Below, one piece after another: positions 56,933-64,000 of a DNA stretch of 64,000 nucleotides (position 1 is its first letter; each line of letters opens with the position of its first letter). The notes under the pieces are model-generated. The model was not told the DNA's origin. It did not search any database and was given only the letters and a program-made list of their open reading frames with translations. Origin of the DNA: Liolophura sinensis. Its lineage: Eukaryota > Mollusca > Polyplacophora > Chitonida > Chitonidae. Where the stretch lies: contig NC_088300.1 of the NCBI RefSeq assembly GCF_032854445.1, positions 21,311,608 to 21,375,607 on the forward strand, given 5' to 3'. The translations under genes were made by a program, and so were the position numbers.

Positions 56933-57044
56933 ATGGACCTAAGACACGTGATTGTTGTCACATACAAACTCTTCCTCATCCTGCTCTTCTGTTCCCACTC
57001 TCTGGCCATCCACTCATGGGAGAGACCCGGATGTCATATCTTAG
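56933..57044 (+). CDS. Signal-peptide exon of a putative glycoprotein hormone alpha-2 (thyrostimulin alpha)
   Basis: Seen: ATG in good Kozak context (gaagATGG), with an in-frame TAG two codons upstream, so this is the first possible start. There are 37 codons and then a donor, TTAG|gtaaga (phase 1). Residues 1-10 are MDLRHVIVVT, residues 12-25 form a hydrophobic signal-peptide core (KLFLILLFCSHSLA), and the mature part starts IHSWERPGCHIL. Known: invertebrate GPA2 proteins begin their mature chain with a W-x-R-P-G-C-H pattern whose Cys is the first of the cystine knot; GPA2 pairs with GPB5 and is secreted. Inference: this is the first coding exon of a GPA2 gene, with possible 5' UTR from 56,495. 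The cystine-knot exons were not found before the window ends. Alternative: no splicing, giving a 181-residue secreted repeat protein (56,933-57,478). Confidence 0.5.
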
Positions 57045-57060
57045 GTAAGACTCGTACGTC

Positions 57061-57478
57061 CCCACACACTAATATACACAAATCTCACACCCTAATTCAT
57101 GTGGATCTCACCCTGGATAACATACACATTTCACCCCGGGTTACACGTAGCTCTCACGGTAATAGACATAGATCTCACACTGTAATATACATAGCTCTTG
57201 CAAGACACCTAGCCCTTACACTGGACCCACACACTAATACACACAAATCTCACATCCCAATTCATGTGGATCTCACCCTGGATAACATACACATTTCACA
57301 CCGGGTTACACGTAGCTCTCACGGTAATAGACATAGATCTCACACTGTAATATACATAGCTCTTGCAAGACATCTAGCCCTTACACTGGACCCACACACT
57401 AATACACACAAATCTCACATCCCAATTCATGTGGATCTCACCCTGGATAACATAACTTTCGCACCTTGTTACGCGTAG
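57061..57478 (+). repeat. 165-bp tandem repeat, about 2.5 copies
   Basis: cccacacactaata recurs at 57,061, 57,226 and 57,391, a period of exactly 165 bp (55 codons). Each unit itself resembles a string of diverged copies of the 23-bp unit that follows. It starts 16 bases after the splice donor of the GPA2-like exon. Confidence 0.95.
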
Positions 57479-57479
57479 C

Positions 57480-58255
57480 TCTTACAGCAATAGACATAGA
57501 TCTCATACTGTAATACACATAACTCTCACAAGACACCTAGACCTTACACTGGATTATACGTAGCTCTCACACTGCGATACGCGTAGCTCACACATCACAA
57601 TACACATAGCTCACACATCACAGTACACGTAGCTCACACATCACAATACACACATCTCACACATCACAGTACACATAGCTCACACATCACAGTACACATA
57701 GCTCACACATCACAGTACACATAGCTCACACATCACAGTACACATAGCTCACACATCACAATACACATAGCTCACACATCACAATACACGTAGCTCACAC
57801 ATCACAGTACACGTAGCTCACACATCAGAATACACGTAGCCCACACATCATAATACACATAGCTCACACATCACAGTACACGTAGCTCACACATCACAAT
57901 ACACATACCTCACACATCACAATACACATAGCTCACACATCACAATACCGCACACATCACAATATACATAGCTCACACATCACAATACACATAGCTCACA
58001 CATCACAATACCTCACACATCACAACATACATAGCTCACACATCACAATACGTATAGCTCACACATCACAATACACGTAGCTCACACATCACAATACCTC
58101 ACACATCACAATATACATAGCTAACACATCACAATACGTATATCTCACACATAGCTCACACATCAAATACGCATGGCTCACACATCACAATACGCATAGC
58201 TCACACATCACAATACACATATCTCACCTATTACAATACACATAATTATCACAGT
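57480..58255 (+). repeat. 23-bp minisatellite, about 30 copies
   Basis: Unit cacatagctcacacatcaca + ata, with variants cacgtagctc and shortened forms (caatacctcacacatca). It continues the 165-bp array and decays after about 58,210. Confidence 0.95.
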
Positions 58256-59689
58256 CACCTCATCTTTAATACAGAAACATACATGTCTCGTCAACTACAT
58301 TCAATAACCCGCTCACAAGCTCAATAGATGTAGCTTCCTATCTTATATATAGCTTTCAGTGCACTCAACCTCATTCAGTATTCCGTATTCACACAAATAT
58401 AATTCTCAACTTCATACACATGAATCATGTGCTTATTCAATACACATGGTTCACACATGCGATTATTGACCCGGAACGCACTTATTGGTTTGACAGCCGG
58501 TATACGAATGTCTGTTCCGACGCATACATTCACCCATGGCGCATATATAGGTAGTTTTTTTCATATATTTTTTAAGACAGCCGGCATAAATACCTAGAAT
58601 TAGCATATTCACTGTTCTCACATGGTATTTATAGAGCAAGAACACACGTATATAATAACTCTAGTCAGCTCTTATATAATTGTCAAAGCTCTGACAGTTC
58701 TCACAAAATTGACAGGACAGTCACAAATATTTCAGCGGTCTACACGTCAATAAATGACCACCGGTCGTTGCCCGCAACGCAAAGATAACCGCACATAAAT
58801 CTAGTATCGTATTTTCGTCTCCTTTACTTTTTTGTCATCTGAAGCCATGGTTCTCATGTCTGAACACACAGTGACCACATCAAACCAATAATTTGTGAGA
58901 GCATTGCTCCTGCATACGTGTGAAGCTTATGTGGCACATATTTTCCTTTTATAGAACACTGTCTACGGTCCTTGAACTTGTATGGTTGTGAAGTATTGCA
59001 TCTCGTAAGGTCCCTGTTGAGTTATAGATATTTGATTAGGGTTGAGGGATAAAATCAGACTTTGACGTCCTGGGAAAGTTTATTAGCAATTTTTTTCTTT
59101 ATTAATCTGCTCGTGTCGGTAATAAAGCTAAGGTAAGAGTGGATGTAGACGGCGTGATACGGCCCGCGCAGTGATTAGCTTATCGCTAACTCTCTCTGTG
59201 AGACTGGCGTAAAATGGCGTTGGAGTTTCCCTCCTGCTGTTTGCTAGGGCGGCTTCTATAAAACTTACTTTTCACCGGGCACTGGCCACCCAGCCGTCCA
59301 GTGATGGTAATGAAGCCAGTTTGTCGCTGCTTTGACATTAGCAAGACAATCTTGTTCTGAACGCCATTGCTCAGGTGCCACTTTCAAAAAATTTCGTATG
59401 TCAATTCGTAAATTACGTTGTTTTATGGCGCTGCAATTTAGAAACGTCATTTAGTGAACAACTCGCGAGAGATTTGGTTTTACTACGAATATTTTGTGAA
59501 AGTGGTCATGATTTCTGCAGGGTTGTAACACTGTCAGAAGGTACTGCTCTGACGACTGCTGGCGACAACTGAAGCAACAAAATGTTTGTCGTAAGGTAAC
59601 TTATTTAGGCCTGAGCACTTCTGAATATCACAGCTTGTTTTTGGTAATTCCCAATGTGCCTGGTAATTCCCACAGCACCCGGTATTTAC
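58256..59689 (+). other. Probable intron or intergenic, nothing recognised
   Basis: After the 23-bp array decays, the sequence is unique. I looked for a cystine-knot exon continuing the GPA2-like reading frame and found none on the plus strand. Confidence 0.4.
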
Positions 59690-60118
59690 AAATTTGATGA
59701 CATTGTTTTGGATATGCTTTATGACATGATGTTGGACAAACTTGATGGTATGGTGTAGACAAACTTGATGACGTAGTGTTGGACAAACTTGATGATATGG
59801 TGTAGACAAACTTGATGACGTAGTGTTGGACAAACTTTATGGTATGGTGTAGACAACTTGATGACGTAGTGTTGGACAAACTTGATGGTATGGTGCAGAC
59901 AAACTTGATGACGTAGTGTTGGACAAACTTGATGGTATGGTGCAGACAAACTTGATGACTTGGTGGTGGACAAACCTGTTGATGTGATGTTGGACAAACT
60001 TGATGATATGGTGTAGACACATTTGGAGACATTGTGTGGACAAACTTGATGACATGGTATTGGACAAACTTGATAACAGGGTGTTGGACAAACTTCATGC
60101 TGAGCGTTGGCCAAGCTT
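59690..60118 (+). repeat. ~24-bp minisatellite with ~47-bp dimer order
   Basis: Alternating units: aaacttgatgacgtagtgtt + ggac (24 bp) and aaacttgatggtatggtgta + gac (23 bp). Clear dimers lie from 59,760 to 59,960, with single diverged units on both flanks. Minus-strand ORFs of 99-156 codons here are repeat translations. Confidence 0.94.
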
Positions 60119-61185
60119 AACAACAATGTGTGGCCATACCGAACGACATGCGTTCTAGGTGATTTTAGTACCTTCCATTTTCTGTTGTTCCACCTTTATG
60201 TGTAAAGTTACCTAATCTACACATATGTGCTCACACTATTCGTGGGCCAAAAACGACCGATGACGCTCTAGTGGCTGTTTGCGCCGTCTAACGTTCGTTG
60301 AAGACCACATATCTTCCAATACGTTGTGCATATATGTATCATGAAGGAAAATTCGTCAGTAACTTCCCACAGGTCGGTGGTTTACCCCAATTTGTCAGAT
60401 GTCGACTGTGGTGAATATACAAAAGGTCACGTAGGGAGGCGAACAACTTGTAGGCTTATATATACATGCACGTTTTTAATATCATTCAGTACAATGTCTA
60501 TAGGTTACAAATTCGCTGGTGGTGCAGTTGGATCAAAGATTTGTCTCCGAACTCAAAAGTGCTGGGGCGCTGACTGAATAATACTGCTACATAGACATTA
60601 CCCCCACCCCCACCTCACCCTTCCCTCCAGGAGTTTACATGCCATGTGAAAAAATGTCATTACTACGCTTCCAGTAACAACAGCTCAGAAAGGATGGTCT
60701 TGCTAGGTTGGTTTCCTTATGTTGAAAAGAAAAGTGCAAGGTGCAGGCGTTAGTATGGCGTGGCACTGCGTTAGGAATCGGATATATATTTTTGGGATTG
60801 GCAGATTAACTACATAACTTGTTGGGAACTCAGCGTGTTCATGCAGCCTATAAGTCTGACAAAGTGCTATCTTTCCGGTTAGGTCAATTATCAAACTAGT
60901 TAACGAAGCATTTGTAATCGTCAGGGTCATTTTAGTCAGAACATCGTTGGAACAGGCCTGGGAGTCCCTCAACGGACTATGGCCTGTCAGTCCCACGCGA
61001 TTTAACATGAAATTGAATGCCACTTCTAGACTTTAACACTTTAGTGTCAGACATGCCAGATTCCTCAGACATATGTTTCTAAAGCCGACTTAAGAAGTTA
61101 AGGCTGTACCGTCGGTTCAGGATATATGGAAGTGCAGACTTACTATCAGAGTGAAAAACTTGCTAGTGGTATGCTCCCCGCAGGG
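60119..61185. other. Unique sequence between arrays
   Basis: Only a SINE-D core fragment (60,360-60,405) and a C-rich run near 60,600 are noted. No exon is seen. Confidence 0.4.
60360..60405 (+). mobile_element. SINE-D core fragment
   Basis: ggtcggtggtttaccccaat is the reverse complement of the SINE-D core block ggggtaaaccac. Only about 45 bases are recognisable. Confidence 0.35.
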
Positions 61186-61532
61186 AGTGAGTGAGTAAGT
61201 GCTTAGGGTTTAACGTCGTACTTAACAATTTTTCAGTCATATGACGACGAAGGAATCCTTAGAGTGCATGTAATGAGCCTCCATGTTGGAGGACGGATTT
61301 CCACCGCTCTTTTGTCTAGTGCTGCTTCACTGAGACGCCTTATCGAAGGCAAGTAACCCCGAGCCATTACACTGCTACGGGCCAACCAGTCGTTGCACTA
61401 TTCCCTTCATGCTGAACGCCAATCGAGGAAGTTACTTCTTCCTCTCTTAAAATCTTCGGTGTGACTCCACCCAGGATTGATCCTGGCTCTATCACTCCTG
61501 AAGCGGCTCTACCAACTGTGCTATCGGGGCCG
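61186..61532 (-). mobile_element. SINE-B full-length copy, minus orientation
   Basis: Reversed tail gtgagtgagtaagtgcttag, body cgacgaaggaatccttagag, and at the right end the tRNA-like head (reverse of ctaccaactgtgctatcggg). Several small deletions. Confidence 0.9.
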
Positions 61533-61708
61533 GTCCCCAGAAGGGATGAACTGGAAATCATGTGCAACCGCCGAGAAATCCCGAAAGCCTGTATCCTTTC
61601 TTTTCTCTGACAAGACCACTGTAGCCCTCGGAAAGGCGATGACGTGGCCATTTGTAGCTAACGAGTATAAACAGGTTGTAGTACAAAACTGAATATTTTA
61701 CTGGTGTA

Positions 61709-61790
61709 ATGAATGAATGAATGAATGAATGAATGAATGAATGAATGAATGAATGAATGAATGAATGAATGAATGAATGAATGAATGAAT
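61709..61790 (+). repeat. (GAAT)n microsatellite, about 20 units
   Basis: Uninterrupted GAAT tetranucleotide of about 80 bases followed by agggtttaact, which resembles the reversed end of a SINE-B tail. Confidence 0.97.
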
Positions 61791-62334
61791 AGGGTTTAAC
61801 TCTAGTCAGTCATTCATCTCATCGGGCAGAATCTCGGTGACAGAGGAAACATTTGCCTGAAATTTGAACGATAAAACTTTGGTTCCTGTGACAGTCCTTG
61901 GGAGGATTTAATCACAGTATCCACTACTTCTATTTTATTTCCACCCGCATTCACTTTACTTTCATGCCTTCCTCATCTAAAATGCCTAATTCAGCGTTCA
62001 TAGATAGATTTCGTATGACATTCGTAAGACTCCCGGCTATCCTGCTTGGTCCACATTCAGCTTTTACAATGCTGCTCATTAGGGATGCCGTTAAGCCTTG
62101 ACGAACGCTGGACCTCCTACTGGGTCTATTTCCATCTTGCCTCAATCCAAATATTCCTTGGCTAAATAGAAAGGTTTAATAACGTCTAATAGTGCTATAC
62201 ACCGCCAATACTCTGCTATACACCGCCAATACTCTAAAGAAGGTTTTATCAAGGTTTCGTGCATTGATTGTCCTGCTGGCTCTAAATATAAAAGATTTCT
62301 TTAATATACCTGTCCACTTTCCCTTTTCGTTTCG
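61791..62334. other. Unique sequence between GAAT repeat and 39-bp array
   Basis: Begins with a SINE-tail-like remnant (agggtttaact). A short duplication, ctatacaccgccaatactct, occurs twice at about 62,197 and 62,217. Nothing else is recognised. Confidence 0.45.
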
Positions 62335-63150
62335 CCTTTGAGGCGATGTCCCCAGGTCGTTCGGCCTGAACAGCCTTTGAAGCGATGTTCCCAGGTTGAT
62401 TTGGCTTGAACAGCCTTTGAGGCGATCTTCCCACGTTATTCGGCCTGAACAGACTTTGAGGCGATGTTCCTACGTTGTTCGGTCTGGGCTGCCTTTGAGG
62501 CGATGTTTCCAGGTTGTTTGGTGTGAACAGCCTGTGAGGCGATGTTCCCACGTTATTCGACCTGAACAGACTTTGAGGTAATGTTCCTACGTTGTTCGGT
62601 CTTGGCACCCTTTGAGGCGATGTTTCCAGGTTGTTCGGCCTGAACAGCCTGTGAGGCGATGTTCCCAGGTTGATTCGGCCTGAACAGCCTTTGAGGCGAT
62701 CTTCCCACCTTGTTCGGCCTGAACAGACTTTGGGGCGATGTTCCTACCTTGTTCGCTCTGGGCAGCCTTTGAGGCGATGTTCCCAGGTTGTTTCCGCCTG
62801 AACAGCCTTTGAGGCGATGTTCCCACGTTGTTCGGCCTGAACAGACTTTGAGGTTATGTTCCTACGTTGTTCGGTCTGAGCAGCCTTTGGGGCGATGTTC
62901 CCAGGTTGTTCGTTCTGGACAGCCTTTGAGGCGATGTTCCCAGGTTGTTCGGTCTGAACAGCCTTTGCAGCGACGTTCCCTGGTTGTTCGTTCTGAACAG
63001 CCTTTGAGGCGATGTTCCTGCGTTGTTCGGTCTGAACAGCCTTTGAGGCGATGTTCCCAGGTTGTTCGGTCTGAACAGCCTTTGAGGCGATGTTCGCAGG
63101 TTGTTCGGTCTGAACAGCCTTTGAGGCGATGTTCCCAGGTCTGAACAGCT
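62335..63150 (-). repeat. 39-bp minisatellite, about 20 copies
   Basis: Plus-strand unit tgaacagcctttgaggcgat + gttcccaggttgttcggtc (39 bp = 13 codons). Units are most uniform between 62,880 and 63,150. Several frames on both strands stay open, for example a 145-codon minus-strand frame with the repeated peptide GNIASKAVQTEQP. Confidence 0.95.
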
Positions 63151-64000
63151 CCATAGGCCGACATATTACCGACAATAACATGGAATGTATCTATGAGGGG
63201 AAAATGCATATAACCGTATAGCCAAGAAAGTTTCCATGCCCTCTTCAACCAAAAACGACTGTTTTTCAGTTATTGCTTAATGTATCAATTTAGGCCACCA
63301 GTAGGATATCAATTATGCAATGTTCTATTCGCATAATAGTGTATATGCACTATATAACTGCTCGATTATTATTCATTTATCGTGTGTTAGAGAGGTATAA
63401 ATTGTTCACATGTAGAAATGTGAATGGAGAAAAGTACAATCATTAATGGGATCCCAGTGCACTCAAACGACAGATAATTCTCAAAATAATAAATTACTTT
63501 CGGGGTTTTTGAACAAAATAAATCATAGGTTGGTAAAACAGTATAGGAGTTTTTGCATGTAATTGCAAAGCAGTATGGTCAGACACAATGTGGTAAAGCA
63601 TCATCGTGATTTTTGCGCAACATTCTTCAGTATGATAAAGCCGTATTGTGGATTTAAAGATATTCAGAGGATGATTGAGCAGTTTGAACAAAATGATTGA
63701 CAGTGTTGTTGGGGCTGTATATCAAGTTTTGTATGAAAGTGTTAACTTTTAGGTGAAATTAGACAGATACCTGTCCTAAACAGCTGGGGAAAAAAACAGT
63801 TGACTTGCCTCTTATCACAGCTCAAGTGTCGGATGCAACCTTTACTTACGCCATAAATTCACGTCGTTTGCACTGTGCAGATTCGAAACTGCTGGAGGCG
63901 AGTCTTGCAAAGAAGGAATTGAGTATCTAAAAAATCTGTGGAACTAAGTATAATACCTTCAGGAATTACTGTTAGCTGTAATTGATATCAACCCCATTTT
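63151..64000. other. Unique AT-rich sequence to the window end
   Basis: No exon, SINE or array is recognised. Confidence 0.4.

Noticed and set aside
59534-60126. Several overlapping minus-strand frames up to 156 codons with CPTxxHQVC-type repeats
   Set aside because: They come from the ~24-bp minisatellite and are open in more than one frame at once, as expected for low-stop repeats.
60326-60577. Frame ending CRLIYTC ... TQKCWGAD as a GPB5-type cystine-knot exon
   Set aside because: The CWG match is isolated. The other Cys spacings of glycoprotein hormone beta subunits are absent and a SINE-D fragment overlaps the segment.
37740-63150. CRISPR array
   Set aside because: The tandem arrays have no unique spacers between units, and the DNA is clearly eukaryotic.

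Overview
The window is animal nuclear DNA. It shows intron-rich protein-coding structure with GT-AG splice sites, several families of tRNA-derived SINEs, a small family of TA-flanked MITEs and many minisatellites. The SINE types (tails made of AATAAATA or CACT tetranucleotides) and the frequent ACATGTA words suggest a lophotrochozoan, most likely a mollusc. That placement is an inference, and I cannot name the species. No bacterial or viral gene organisation is visible.

Region 1 (1 to about 32,000, + strand) is one gene of at least 29 kb: the orthologue of the vertebrate protein phosphatase 4 regulatory subunit PPP4R4, a HEAT-repeat protein. The first coding exon or exons lie left of the window. 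I place 29 coding exons between 1,024 and 30,789. Nearly all have clean splice sites and matching intron phases, and the stop codon is at 30,787-30,789. Exons 1-15 encode the HEAT solenoid, 16-18 a charged probable coiled coil, and 19-29 a Ser/Thr-rich basic tail. Exons 19-27 are all phase 1-1, so each can be skipped or included without a frameshift. Three of them (21,632; 24,374; 26,218) rest on splice signals and phase alone. The introns carry MITEs, SINEs and four small tandem arrays.

Region 2 (about 32,000-56,490) has no gene I can prove. It holds SINE copies in both orientations, large minisatellites (37.74-38.96 kb, 41.51-43.26 kb, 54.85-55.63 kb), a perfect 151-bp tandem duplication, a CpG-rich promoter-like segment near 39.8-40.3 kb and three perfect CAGGTAAGT 5' splice sites that could close non-coding first exons. 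CpG is frequent here but scarce across the PPP4R4 gene. This fits the mosaic gene-body methylation known in invertebrates.

Region 3 (56,495-64,000) starts with a first coding exon (56,933-57,044) that has a good Kozak context, a signal peptide and the sequence SWERPGCHIL. The W-x-R-P-G-C-H pattern at the mature N-terminus is like invertebrate glycoprotein hormone alpha-2 (GPA2, thyrostimulin alpha). The cystine-knot exons would be beyond the window or in sequence I could not recognise. The exon runs straight into 1.2 kb of tandem repeats (165-bp units, then 23-bp units), through which its frame stays open for 181 codons. Further arrays (about 24 bp, GAAT tetranucleotide, 39 bp) fill the rest. 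All exon models are read by eye and need transcript data for confirmation.
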